Source: an archaeon
Lineage (GTDB): Archaea; Hydrothermarchaeota; Hydrothermarchaeia; JALTZZ01
NCBI GenBank assembly: GCA_027051165.1
Contig: JALTZZ010000086.1
Location: forward strand, 1-48,909
DNA length: 48,909 nucleotides
Direction: 5' to 3'
Of the stretch, positions 1 to 8,715 are shown piece after piece; positions within the stretch are counted from its first letter, which is position 1, and every line of letters starts with the position of its first letter. The notes below the pieces were generated by a model. It saw only the letters and a list, made by a program, of their open reading frames with translations. It was not told the origin of the DNA and ran no database searches. The position numbers and the translations under genes were made by a program.

Positions 1-1030
1 TAGACGGAATCAGATAGCTTGGAACATGCCCTAAGCCTGTGCCCTCTATTACTATACCGAGATATCTGTCTATATAGAAGTCGAACAGCTCCTTATCTAT
101 TCCCGGATATATCTTTACAAGGGCTACTCTCTCCTCAAGCTTGTCGTCCAAAAGAACTTCTTCATCGCTCCTTTTTCTATAATCTGTAAACGTTTCTATC
201 TTTCTGCCCCTAACTATTCCCAGTGGCGGAGAGTTTATGCTTCTAAATGCATCCCTCCTTGAGCTGTGCATTTTTCTAACCCTTGTTGCTCTGTGTATAT
301 AGCATGAATCGTCGCTGCTTGTAGCGTGCATAACAACGGTTACCTCCGCTATATCGCTTGTGGCTACCCTGAGTGCACTTAATAAGTTTAGGCTTGCATC
401 GCTGCTCGGTCTGTCGCTTGAACGCTGTGCTCCGACAAATACAACGGGCTTTGACAGATTCTTCAGCATAAATGCAAGAGCACTTGCGGTGTAACTCATC
501 GTATCTGTGCCGTGTGCAACCACCACGCCGCTGTAACCAGCGTTTAGAAGCCTTGCAACCTCTCTTGCAATCTTTCTCCAGTGCTTTGGAGTCATGTTTT
601 CGCTTAAGATGTTGAACAGAACGCCAGCATCTATGTCTGCTATGTCCAGCACCTCTGGAATTGCGTTTACAATTTCCTCTGCTGTAAATGAAGGACTAAC
701 CGCCCCGGTTTTGTAGTCTATTTTGCTTGCTATTGTTCCTCCAGTTCCTAAGAGATACACCTTTTGTAAACCTTTTTTTTCGATTTTTTTAAATTCTACT
801 TTTTTAATTTCCTCTTTTCTTTCTATTTTTTCTATTTTTTTTATTTTAGAGATGTTTATTCCTATGTTGTATCCATTGTCAAGCTTTAAAACTATGTGCA
901 TATCGTCTCCAAGCTCGCTCCTCGGCATTATTAAACCTTCATAAACAGAATTATTTTTTTGAATTTTTACCCTATCTCCTATATCAACACCATATCTTTT
1001 TAGAAGTTCTCTTGCTCTTCCTCTATACAT
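1..1030 (-). CDS. gatD: Glu-tRNA(Gln) amidotransferase subunit D, partial
   Basis: This is the asparaginase-like subunit of archaeal GatDE, which releases ammonia from glutamine so that misacylated Glu-tRNA(Gln) becomes Gln-tRNA(Gln). Reading the minus strand from the ATG at 1030 gives about 343 residues that run off the left edge, so the C-terminus is missing. An N-terminal beta-rich domain (MYRGRARELLKRYG...) is followed by a lysine-rich linker and then the asparaginase signature LLGTGGTIASK at about residues 90-100. Further on come the second catalytic block (VVAHGTDTM) and VVFVGAQRSSDRPSSD. The N-terminal extension and the AHGTDTM block are typical of GatD rather than a plain asparaginase. 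A TATA-like stretch sits about 25-35 bases upstream of the start. The partner gatE is not in the window. Confidence 0.93.
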   Translation of the reverse strand, partial: MYRGRARELLKRYGVDIGDRVKIQKNNSVYEGLIMPRSELGDDMHIVLKLDNGYNIGINISKIKKIEKIERKEEIKKVEFKKIEKKGLQKVYLLGTGGTIASKIDYKTGAVSPSFTAEEIVNAIPEVLDIADIDAGVLFNILSENMTPKHWRKIAREVARLLNAGYSGVVVAHGTDTMSYTASALAFMLKNLSKPVVFVGAQRSSDRPSSDASLNLLSALRVATSDIAEVTVVMHATSSDDSCYIHRATRVRKMHSSRRDAFRSINSPPLGIVRGRKIETFTDYRKRSDEEVLLDDKLEERVALVKIYPGIDKELFDFYIDRYLGIVIEGTGLGHVPSYLIPS

Positions 1031-1082
1031 GACTTCTTACTTTAATTATCCTCTTATATAATTTTTTGCATCTCATGCTTAA

Positions 1083-1728
1083 GACCTGTCCAAAATGACG
1101 AGATATTGGCACAAGCATGCACACAGTAAAATATAAATAGGCGGTGAGGGAGGGCAAAGGAATATGAAGGTAGATATTTTCGGTTACATAATGGGTTTAG
1201 AGATATTTAGAAGGAACTTTAGAGCTAAAGATATTAGCGATAGTGAACTACATATTTCTCAGCAGTTATCGAAGAACGGCTAAGGTATTATCTATTTTTA
1301 AAAGATTAGCAAGAGTTCTGTGCATTATTGGGTCAAAAGATTTAAAGAGAAGGTTAAGATAGGCATGGAGGAGAAAGAAAGGCAAACTATAGCGATAGAC
1401 GATAAAAATTAATGGCGAAAAGTTCTACTTATACGCAGCTTTGGATGTGGAGAATCGTTTTTATAAAAGTCTATTCAACGAGAAATTTCTTAACTTCGAT
1501 GGATTTTATCAAAAAAGGAGTTTTCGAAAGACTAGGCTTAGATTATGTTCATGAAACCCTTAGCAAAAAAGCAAGGTTGAACGTCTCCTCTTACAAGCTT
1601 CTTTAATAATTTTTAGAAGTATGTTGAAATCAAAGTGGTGCAAAAAAGCCCTCGAAAATGCTAACTCCATCGCCTACTTGTTCATGCTCTGCTATAACTA
1701 CCTGTGGTGATGTCTTATTTGGACAGGC
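1083..1728 (+). mobile_element. Decayed IS6/IS240-like insertion sequence, copy 1
   Basis: The element is bounded by inverted ends GACCTGTCCAAA and its complement near 1718-1727, and is about 85-90% identical by eye to the element at 23567-24237. The transposase reading starts MKVDIFGYIMGLEIFRRNF near 1164 but is broken by a stop after QLSKNG and by frameshifts. One segment reads QTIAIDD, the expected first catalytic Asp region, followed out of frame by FYLYAALDVEN, typical of IS6/IS240-type DDE transposases. The 3' part has lost the FNNF region that remains visible in copy 2. It cannot make a transposase. A possible 4-base duplication (CTTA) flanks it, but this is weak. Confidence 0.8.
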
Positions 1729-1821
1729 TTATTTAGTTTTTATTAAAGCTTTATATAGTTTTTTATTATATCAAATCATCTAAAACTATGGTTTTAAAAT
1801 GTTACTTCCCAAGCCTTTTAT

Positions 1822-1965
1822 ATGAAGATTTTGAGAGAAAAAATATGCAAAAAATGCGATTTTTATAAGGAAGATGAGGAAGATAGCGGGCTTGAATGCT
1901 ACGCGTATAAAACAATTAAAAGACTCTTGAAAGAGGGGAGAATTAATTTGGAGGACTTAGATTGA
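1822..1965 (+). CDS. Small cysteine protein coupled to radical SAM gene
   Basis: This ORF encodes 47 residues (MKILREKICKKCDFYKE...). It carries a CxxC at residues 9-12, a third cysteine near residue 26, and an acidic middle. The ATG at 1822 follows an AT-rich leader with a TATA-like motif. Its stop codon overlaps the TTG start of the following SPASM radical SAM gene by four bases, so the two are probably translationally coupled. I do not recognise the family. It could be a small metal-binding protein, or a peptide substrate of the downstream enzyme. The reading frame is clean and uses the same codons as its neighbours, which supports it being real. Confidence 0.6.
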   Translation: MKILREKICKKCDFYKEDEEDSGLECYAYKTIKRLLKEGRINLEDLD

Positions 1966-3164
1966 AGAATGCTTTTCCAAAATTGAAAAACTGCTCCTTA
2001 AGAAATGCAGAAAAATTTTTCTTATACAACTTTAAAAAAGATGAGCTTTATGAGCTTGATAGAGAGGCTTTTGAATTTTTAAAGCACCTCTCTGGAGATT
2101 ACTCTATATATGAACTTAAAAAAATTTTCGGAGATAAAATATTGGAAACTTTAAAATTTCTCGAAGAAGAAGAGTGTTTGGAATTTATAAATGGAGTTGA
2201 AAAAAGAGAAAAAAGAAAAATAACCGTTAAAAAATCACCGATACCTTCACTCAGATACCTCCAGCTCCATATAACGGAGAAATGCAATTTAAATTGTAAA
2301 CACTGCTACCTTGGAAGGAAATCCAAGAAATCAATGGATATTGAGCTTGCGAAAAGGATTGTGGATGAATTCTCAGAAATAGGACTTAAGCTTATTATTA
2401 CTGGAGGAGAGCCTCTTCTATACGAAAATATATGGGAATTCTTAGAATATGCAAGAAAAAAAGATATTAGAATCGTTGTTTTATCCAACGGAACTTTAAT
2501 AAATGAAAATACGGCAAAAAAGCTTTCAAAGTATGCCGATGAAGTTCAGATAAGCTTGGATGGTCTTAAAGAGGGGCATGAGTTTTTAAGGGGAAAAGGA
2601 ACCTTTGAGAAAACTATCGAAGGAATAAAAAATGCAAAGAAGTATATGAAAGTAAGCGTTGCAACGATGATTCACAGAAAAAACATCAATGAATTCCCGA
2701 AACTAAGCTCCTTAATATCAAAGATTGCGGATGAGTGGTTTTTGGATATTCCTTCGATAAAGGGAAACGCTACCAAGGATATCCTTCCTGACCTTGAAAA
2801 GGCGGTAGAAATCTTCCTAAGCTATGGGTTCTCAGAAGCTGTTCACGAGAGCAGCGGTGAATACTCTTGCGGTTCTCACTTAGCCTCGATAGATGTAGAC
2901 GGCTACTTTGCTAAGTGCGGATTCTTTGAGCCAATCTGCCACGTAAGCGAGGGACTTCTAAGCTGTTGGCAAAAGATTGTTGAAAAGATGACTCCAAAGC
3001 TTAGCGAGCTTGAGTGTAGAAACTGCGAATACTTGGAAAACTGCAGAGGTGGATGCAGATACAGAGCTTTTTTAGAAAAAGACCTTTATTCGAAAGACAG
3101 ATTTATGTGCATGCTATTTGCACGGCTATCGCACCAAAAACAGCACCAACAATGCTCGATATAA
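1962..3164 (+). CDS. Radical SAM/SPASM protein with PqqD-like N-terminus
   Basis: The protein has 400 residues. Residues 1-85 resemble a PqqD-type winged-helix (RRE-like) domain. The radical SAM core follows, with the CxxxCxxC cluster motif at C108, C112 and C115 (TEKCNLNCKHCY) and TGGEP near 148-152. The C-terminal SPASM region has cysteines at about 303, 319, 352, 355, 361, 365 and 383, enough for two auxiliary iron-sulphur clusters. SPASM enzymes modify peptides or, in archaea, haem precursors (AhbC/AhbD). The N-terminal domain favours a peptide or protein substrate, but this is inference. The start is a TTG overlapping the stop of the small upstream gene. The last 62 bases overlap the convergent DUF92 gene, and the tail after C383 looks unconserved. 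Confidence 0.85.
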   Translation: MKNAFPKLKNCSLRNAEKFFLYNFKKDELYELDREAFEFLKHLSGDYSIYELKKIFGDKILETLKFLEEEECLEFINGVEKREKRKITVKKSPIPSLRYLQLHITEKCNLNCKHCYLGRKSKKSMDIELAKRIVDEFSEIGLKLIITGGEPLLYENIWEFLEYARKKDIRIVVLSNGTLINENTAKKLSKYADEVQISLDGLKEGHEFLRGKGTFEKTIEGIKNAKKYMKVSVATMIHRKNINEFPKLSSLISKIADEWFLDIPSIKGNATKDILPDLEKAVEIFLSYGFSEAVHESSGEYSCGSHLASIDVDGYFAKCGFFEPICHVSEGLLSCWQKIVEKMTPKLSELECRNCEYLENCRGGCRYRAFLEKDLYSKDRFMCMLFARLSHQKQHQQCSI

Positions 3165-3816
3165 AGTTTACATGCTCGTTGTTTATTAATCCGCGCCTCT
3201 CAAGAGTTGCCCCAAGAAGGCTATCCGTATTAAAGCCTACAAAACCCCCTATCAAGGCACTTACTAAAGCAAGCTTCAGCTCAAGGATTCCCAAAATATA
3301 GGCTAAGAGTCCTATAAGCAATGCTCCGAAAAAGCCAGCAACCTCGCCAAGCATGGAAATTGCACCGTCTGTTCCCTTTGGAACTTTTTTAAAGCTCGTT
3401 ATTAATCGAGGAGTTCCCCTGCTTAGAACTCCTATTTCGCTTGAAAAGGTATCAGCGGTAACGGTTGCAACACTCGCTATATAAGCTCCCGCAACCAAGC
3501 TCTCAAAATCGTTTGTAAAGCTGTATAATACAGCAATAATGGTTGGTGCAAGCCCGTTTGCAAGAACATTTCTCGCTCCTCTTCTCCCTCTATTCTTTTC
3601 ACTAACTTTAATTTTTTCTTTATACTCAAACTTATATTTTGTTACCAGAAATCCAGAAAACATAAAAAATATTAATAAAACAAGCCAGTTAAAATTCGCA
3701 AAAACGATAATAGCACTTGCAAGCAGAACTGCTGTAAGAGAACCTTTTAAATCCAAAATCCCCTTTTTATAAACAATAAAAAACAGAGCTATACAGAGGA
3801 GGATTTCAAACATCAT
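3103..3816 (-). CDS. DUF92 family integral membrane protein
   Basis: This 237-residue protein has about six hydrophobic segments and the DUF92/TIGR00297 hallmarks: a GRRGARNVLANG block near residues 77-88, TADTFSSEIG near 120-129, and GTDGAIS near 148-154. Family members in plants and cyanobacteria include phytyl-phosphate kinase (VTE6). In archaea the function is not established, although a role in polyprenyl-phosphate metabolism is plausible. The ATG overlaps the stop of the upstream eS1 gene by four bases (ATGA), so the two form an operon. The C-terminus overlaps the convergent radical SAM gene by 62 bases. Confidence 0.88.
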   Translation of the reverse strand: MMFEILLCIALFFIVYKKGILDLKGSLTAVLLASAIIVFANFNWLVLLIFFMFSGFLVTKYKFEYKEKIKVSEKNRGRRGARNVLANGLAPTIIAVLYSFTNDFESLVAGAYIASVATVTADTFSSEIGVLSRGTPRLITSFKKVPKGTDGAISMLGEVAGFFGALLIGLLAYILGILELKLALVSALIGGFVGFNTDSLLGATLERRGLINNEHVNFISSIVGAVFGAIAVQIACT

Positions 3817-4442
3817 GCTTCAGCTTTTACCTCTTCCTCGGCTTCAAATTTTGGCAGATATAGCTCACCGAACTCTAAGACTTTAATTTTTCTAATTTCA
3901 ACCTTTTTAAGAGGTCTTATTTTATGAGCAACCTCGTGTATTTCTTTTGCTATGTTTCCATTTATAACGTTGTTCACAAGCTCCTCTATCGTCATGTTTG
4001 GAACGAGCTTTTCAAGGACTTCGATCATCTTAGCCCTTATTGCCTCTTCCTGAGATGTCTGCGCCCTCCCCAAGCCTATTGCCAACGCCCTTATCCTTAT
4101 CCTGTATCCATCCTTGGTTGTAAAGTCATGTATGGCTTCTATTCTTGTAGATTTCCTTCTTATAAGGCTTCTTACATAGTCCCTTGCCAAAACAAGACCC
4201 TTAAATACGGTATAAGCATTTTCACCGCGAACATCTTTAACTTGAAATCTCAGCTTTATATGAAACTTTGTAAAATCTCCTGTTAGGTCTTTAACCGTGG
4301 TTTCTACCGTTCTACCAATTATTTTCTGAGGATCATCAGCTATCGTCTCTCCAACCTCTACTTCACCAAACATCCTCGGAGCAAGTATCTTATACCATTT
4401 TTTAATCTTTTTCTTCTCTTTTCTCTTTACCCTTCTTGCCAT
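3813..4442 (-). CDS. rps3ae: Small-subunit ribosomal protein eS1 (S3Ae)
   Basis: This is archaeal/eukaryotic-type small-subunit protein eS1, which sits near the 3' end of 16S rRNA. The basic N-terminus MARRVKRKEKKKIKKWYK and the segment IEAIHDFTTKDGYRIR are typical of the family. I chose the ATG at 4442, which gives 209 residues and follows a GGTGATT ribosome binding site. A longer reading from 4481 adds 13 residues that are not family-like. It precedes and overlaps the DUF92 gene and is divergent from rsmA. Confidence 0.95.
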   Translation of the reverse strand: MARRVKRKEKKKIKKWYKILAPRMFGEVEVGETIADDPQKIIGRTVETTVKDLTGDFTKFHIKLRFQVKDVRGENAYTVFKGLVLARDYVRSLIRRKSTRIEAIHDFTTKDGYRIRIRALAIGLGRAQTSQEEAIRAKMIEVLEKLVPNMTIEELVNNVINGNIAKEIHEVAHKIRPLKKVEIRKIKVLEFGELYLPKFEAEEEVKAEA

Positions 4443-4507
4443 GTAATCACCCCATGAGAATCCCAACGTAAACTTTTTCATAACATCTGCATCAAAAATT
4501 TATAATC

Positions 4508-5311
4508 ATGACTGATGAGAGGGAATTTATAAGGGAAACTATACGCTTAGCAAAAGAGCTTGGGCTTATAAAAAAGATGGGTCAGCATCTGCTCGTAAAC
4601 GTGAATATCCTTAAAAGAGAGGTTGAGTATGCTTATTTAAATAAAAATGATATAGTCCTTGAAATTGGAGCCGGTCTCGGAAATTTAACATATTTTCTTG
4701 CAAAAAAAGCGAAAAAAGTTGTTGCAATAGAAAAAGATAAAAGACTTGCAGAAATCCTTGAGAAAAGGTTCAAAGACTTTGGAAACGTTGAGGTTGTTGT
4801 CGGTGATGCATTGGAAATAGATTACCCTCCTTTTAATAAAATAGTATCTAATATACCATACTTAATTTCATCTCAGATAACTTTTAGAATTCTAAGGGAA
4901 AATTTTGATATAGCTGTTTTAACCTATCAAAAGGAGTTTGCAGAGAGGCTTGTTGCAAAGCCGGGGACAAAAAACTATTCAAAGCTCAGTGTTGCATGCT
5001 ACTTCTACGCAAAAGCTAAAATTCTCGAATATATTCCAAGAACAGTTTTCTTTCCAAAGCCAAAGGTAGATTCTGCAGTTGTTGAAATCATAAAAAGGGA
5101 TAAGCCGAAGTTTGATATCGACGAAAAGCTTTATTTTAAAATAGTAAAGGGTGTTTTTTCTTACAGAAGAAAGACACTCAAAAATGCTCTTATAAATGCC
5201 GGCTTCAGCAAATACATTGATAGCATTCCAGAAAATCTTCTTAAAGAAAGGGTATTTAAGCTCTCACCTGAGGACTTTGCAAAGATATGCGAAATTATCT
5301 CATCTTCTTAA
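4508..5311 (+). CDS. rsmA: 16S rRNA dimethyladenosine transferase
   Basis: RsmA (KsgA/Dim1) dimethylates two adjacent adenosines in the 3' helix of small-subunit rRNA late in ribosome assembly. The 267 residues include the SAM-binding motif LEIGAGLGNLT (about 51-61), the acidic IEKDKR motif and the catalytic NIPY at 115-118. The C-terminal domain contains RRKTLKNAL, normal for the family. The gene starts 65 bases from the divergent eS1 gene, keeping two small-subunit functions together. The start lies close behind a TATA-like stretch, suggesting a short leader. Confidence 0.95.
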   Translation: MTDEREFIRETIRLAKELGLIKKMGQHLLVNVNILKREVEYAYLNKNDIVLEIGAGLGNLTYFLAKKAKKVVAIEKDKRLAEILEKRFKDFGNVEVVVGDALEIDYPPFNKIVSNIPYLISSQITFRILRENFDIAVLTYQKEFAERLVAKPGTKNYSKLSVACYFYAKAKILEYIPRTVFFPKPKVDSAVVEIIKRDKPKFDIDEKLYFKIVKGVFSYRRKTLKNALINAGFSKYIDSIPENLLKERVFKLSPEDFAKICEIISSS

Positions 5312-5362
5312 TTTTAATTTATTTTACTATGTTTAAATTTAGGAGTGAGTTGTGGTGTGGCA

Positions 5363-6418
5363 ATGATAACAAAAAAGGAAGCCTTAGAACTTCTTAAAAG
5401 CGATATATCATTTTTCAAAAAAATTTCAGAATTCTCGGAGATCCTTGCACAAAGAGAGGTTTCTTACTCCAAAAACGTTTTCATTCCGCTTACAAATGCG
5501 TGCAGAAATAGATGCGGCTACTGCTACTTCAGAAGCGATTCTCCGAAAATAATGAGCAGAGAAGAAGTCCTAAGAACCGTAATGCTCGGAAAGAAGTTTA
5601 ACTGTAAGGAAGCCCTCTTTACATTCGGTGAAAAACCAGAAACAAATGAAAAAATAAAAAAAACTCTTAAGACATTTGGATACGATAGTATTGTTGATTA
5701 TTTGTATGATCTGTGCGAAGAATCCCTTAAGATAGGATTGCTACCGCATACAAACGCTGGAGTTATAGAGTTTAGTGAACTAAAAATGCTCAGAGAAGTT
5801 AACGCAAGCATGGGGTTAATGCTTGAGAATGCAAGCACAAGACTGTGCAAAAATGGAATGCCGCATGAAAAAAGTCCGGGAAAAAATCCTAAGGTCAGGA
5901 TAAGGTTTATAAGATGGGCTGGAAGGCTTAAAATACCTTTTACAACAGGTTTGCTTATAGGTATAGGGGAAAATTATGAGGAAATCCTTGGCTCTCTTTT
6001 AGTCATAAAGAGACTTCATGAGAAATATGGGCACATACAGGAAGTAATTATTCAGAACTTTAAGCCAAAAAAAGGAACGCCGATGCAGGATCACAGAGAA
6101 CCGAGCATGTTTAAAATGATAAAGGTCGTTGCTGTTGCAAGGCTTTTGCTTAATACAAACATTCAGGTTCCCCCAAATCTGAACAGATATTGGCAGATGT
6201 TTATAGCCTATGGAGCTAACGATTTAGGTGGCATATCACCGGTAACGAAGGATTATATAAACCCAGAGTCTCCTTGGCCAGAGATCAACGAGCTAAAAGT
6301 CCTTGCGAGAGAAATGAACATCAAGCTAAAGGAAAGGCTTCCTATATATCCGGAGTTCATAGAGAAAGGCTGGTTCAGCGAAAAGGTAGGTAGCGTTGTT
6401 GAAAAACTAAGGTGGTGA
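5363..6418 (+). CDS. cofG: FO synthase subunit 1 (CofG)
   Basis: CofG is the radical SAM half of 7,8-didemethyl-8-hydroxy-5-deazariboflavin synthase. It closes the deazaflavin ring of F420 from the adduct made by CofH. From the ATG at 5363 the cluster cysteines are C47, C51 and C54 (TNACRNRCGYCYFR). The segments TFGEKPE, TTGLLIGIGE and NFKPKKGTPM fit CofG. An upstream GTG at 5345 would add six residues, but the GGTG motif just before 5363 favours the shorter form. cofH starts four bases after the stop, so the two are co-transcribed, as in several archaea. Confidence 0.95.
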   Translation: MITKKEALELLKSDISFFKKISEFSEILAQREVSYSKNVFIPLTNACRNRCGYCYFRSDSPKIMSREEVLRTVMLGKKFNCKEALFTFGEKPETNEKIKKTLKTFGYDSIVDYLYDLCEESLKIGLLPHTNAGVIEFSELKMLREVNASMGLMLENASTRLCKNGMPHEKSPGKNPKVRIRFIRWAGRLKIPFTTGLLIGIGENYEEILGSLLVIKRLHEKYGHIQEVIIQNFKPKKGTPMQDHREPSMFKMIKVVAVARLLLNTNIQVPPNLNRYWQMFIAYGANDLGGISPVTKDYINPESPWPEINELKVLAREMNIKLKERLPIYPEFIEKGWFSEKVGSVVEKLRW

Positions 6419-6421
6419 AGC

Positions 6422-7516
6422 ATGATATTTGAGCTTGTAGAGAAAAGCGAGGTTGCAGACATCCTTGAAAAAGCATTAAAAGGTTCAAGAATAAGTGAAA
6501 AGGAGGCTTTAGAACTTTTTAACGCAGATAGCTTAAATTTTATTGGATATGTGGCTGATTTTATTAGGAAGAAGAAGTGCGGCGATGTTGTTACGTTTGT
6601 TGTTAACAGGAACATAAACTTCACAAATATATGTATAAATAATTGCAGATTCTGTGCATATAGGAGAAAAAAAGGAGATAAAGATGCCTATACTCTTAAG
6701 ATATCTGAAATTATAAAAAAGGCTAAAGAAGCGGAAGCAAAGGGAGCTACAGAAGTATGCATTCAAGGTGGAATAAATTCTGAGCTCAGCTTTGAATACT
6801 ACCTCGAAATACTGAGGGGAATAAAGAGAGAAACAAATCTTCACATACATGCATTTTCTCCTATGGAAATTAAACATATAAGTGAGAAATCTGGTTATGG
6901 AATAAAAGAAACATTAAAAATCCTTAAAGAGAATGGTCTTGACTCCATGCCGGGAACCGCTGCAGAAATTCTTGTTGACAACGTTAGGAAGGTTATATGT
7001 CCAGAAAAAATTACAACTAAGGAATGGATTGATATTATAGAGACTGCACATAGAATAGGAATTCCAACGACTGCAACAATCCTCTATGGTCATGTTGAGA
7101 GCTATGAGCACGTTGTTGAGCATTTAGGAATAATAAGAGAAATTCAAGATAAAACTAAAGGATTTACGGAATTCGTTCCTCTATCTTTCATACATAAAAG
7201 AACAGAGCTATATAGAAAATATAACACTCAGGGATCAAGCGGATTGTATGATATAAAGATTCATGCAATTTCAAGGATATTCCTCGATAATTTCAGAAAT
7301 ATACAAGTTTCTTGGGTAAAATTAGGTAAAAAGCTTGCACAAATAATTTTAAGCTATGGTGCAAATGATTTTGGTGGCACACTGATGGAGGAAAATATAT
7401 CAAGAGCCGCTGGGGCAAGCGAAAAGCTTTTAAGAAAGGAGGAGATTGTAAATATAATTAGGGGGGCTGGAAGAATACCGAAGCAGAGGGACACTTTGTA
7501 TAATGTAATTTCATAA
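6422..7516 (+). CDS. cofH: FO synthase subunit 2 (CofH)
   Basis: CofH transfers the p-hydroxybenzyl part of tyrosine onto 5-amino-6-ribitylaminouracil in F420 synthesis. The 364 residues carry the radical SAM motif at C71, C75 and C78 (NICINNCRFCAYRR), CIQGGIN near 115, and the TATILYGHVE segment. The gene follows cofG by four bases with a GGTG ribosome binding site at the junction. Its substrate is an intermediate of riboflavin synthesis, which ties it to ribH and arfB at 40964-42069. Confidence 0.95.
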   Translation: MIFELVEKSEVADILEKALKGSRISEKEALELFNADSLNFIGYVADFIRKKKCGDVVTFVVNRNINFTNICINNCRFCAYRRKKGDKDAYTLKISEIIKKAKEAEAKGATEVCIQGGINSELSFEYYLEILRGIKRETNLHIHAFSPMEIKHISEKSGYGIKETLKILKENGLDSMPGTAAEILVDNVRKVICPEKITTKEWIDIIETAHRIGIPTTATILYGHVESYEHVVEHLGIIREIQDKTKGFTEFVPLSFIHKRTELYRKYNTQGSSGLYDIKIHAISRIFLDNFRNIQVSWVKLGKKLAQIILSYGANDFGGTLMEENISRAAGASEKLLRKEEIVNIIRGAGRIPKQRDTLYNVIS

Positions 7517-7544
7517 TAGAAAACACCATGTCTCAGGTGATATT

Positions 7545-8114
7545 GTGTATATCGAGATAATGGTGTTTGGGAATGTTGAAAAGGATATCATAAGGATATT
7601 ATCAGCGGAAGTTGAGAGGAAGTTTGGAATAAAATGTAAGTATGGTAAAAGATTTGACGTTCCTCGTGAAGCTTATTCCAAGTTCAGGAAACAGTATCTT
7701 GGCGATTACATACTTGAGTTTGCTTCAAGGCTTAACGGCTCTGGTAAGGTTCTTGCAGTAACAGATGCAGATTTATATACGAGAGGCGTTAATTTTATAT
7801 TTGGGCTCGCAAAAATAAATGGAAATTCTTGTGTCGTATCTATACATAGGCTTAGAGAAGAGTTCTATGGAAGAAAAAGTGATTATAATCTTTTGCTTGA
7901 AAGAACAATAAAGGAATCTTTCCATGAACTTGGACATGTTTTTGGCTTAAAGCACTGTTCAGATTTTAATTGTGTGATGAAATTCTCCAAGGATATATGT
8001 GAAGTTGATATGAAATCCATGAATTTCTGTGAAAATCATGAAAAAATTCTTTTTAAAAATATTAAAAAATATTCAGCAACTTATATCATGCATAGGGAGA
8101 ATTTTGTTTTATAA
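7545..8114 (+). CDS. amzA: Archaemetzincin zinc metalloprotease
   Basis: The protein has 189 residues with the extended archaemetzincin signature HELGHVFGLKHC. The zinc ligands are H127, H131 and H137, with catalytic E128. The extra structural-zinc cysteines are present (C138, C143, and C152 and C162 downstream). Archaemetzincins are peptidases whose natural substrates are unknown. The start is a GTG at 7545 behind a GGTGAT ribosome binding site, 28 bases after cofH, so co-transcription with cofGH is likely. An AT-rich tail follows, then mobile-element remnants. Confidence 0.93.
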   Translation: MYIEIMVFGNVEKDIIRILSAEVERKFGIKCKYGKRFDVPREAYSKFRKQYLGDYILEFASRLNGSGKVLAVTDADLYTRGVNFIFGLAKINGNSCVVSIHRLREEFYGRKSDYNLLLERTIKESFHELGHVFGLKHCSDFNCVMKFSKDICEVDMKSMNFCENHEKILFKNIKKYSATYIMHRENFVL

Positions 8115-8142
8115 AAGTTTTTAATTTTTTATGAAATCATTT

Positions 8143-8715
8143 TGCTCTGTTGCAAGTTTAGATAACAAGGATAAAAAAGTAACAAGATAGACGTTGCAGC
8201 AAGCGGCGATTAGCAAAACTTACGTAAGCGGGATTTAACTCTATCGCCTATAAGTTTCACAGAGCCATCTTTTTTCACATTGACGAGGAGGAATCCAAGA
8301 TAGAGCAGCTGGCGTTTTTTGGGTTTTAAAACTGCGAAGCTCTCGTTACCAAGCAATCGAAGCCAGAATCTGCGACTGTGTGTTTTTCGTTTTTCACATC
8401 AGCTGAGAAATCTGAGCTTGTGCTTATACTGATTCTCTGAGAGATCACTAAAATGTTGCTTGTATCATGATATGAACATACCAGTGCTTTCTCTTTTTTC
8501 CAATCCCGCTTCGTAGTAGGAACTCCTGTTGTCCACTCTAATTCCGGTAGAATCGTATGCTAAAACGTTGCTTTCCTCTTTAAAAAGCTCTTCATAGAAC
8601 CTCTTGTTCTCATGTTCAAGTAATACTTTTACGAATATCTTATAATTTTAAGACCTCTTCGTCTTCATGTTGTCCTCTCGCTAATTAGTGCATATATAAA
8701 ACTTGCAACAGAGCA
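8143..8715. mobile_element. Decayed IS with 17-bp inverted ends
   Basis: The 573-base element is framed by perfect 17-base inverted repeats, TGCTCTGTTGCAAGTTT at 8143-8159 and its complement at 8699-8715. Inside, the minus strand has only traces of a transposase. The clearest is NVLAYDSTGIRVDN near 8520-8570, which looks like the first catalytic Asp block of an IS4/IS1634-type DDE transposase. Stops and frameshifts interrupt everything else. It is a deletion derivative that could at best be moved in trans. No other copy lies in this window. Confidence 0.6.

Noticed and set aside
723-944. Plus-strand frame of 73 codons rich in Phe, Ile and Ser
   Set aside because: It is antisense to the lysine-rich linker of GatD; the hydrophobic look is the mirror of AAA/GAA codons.
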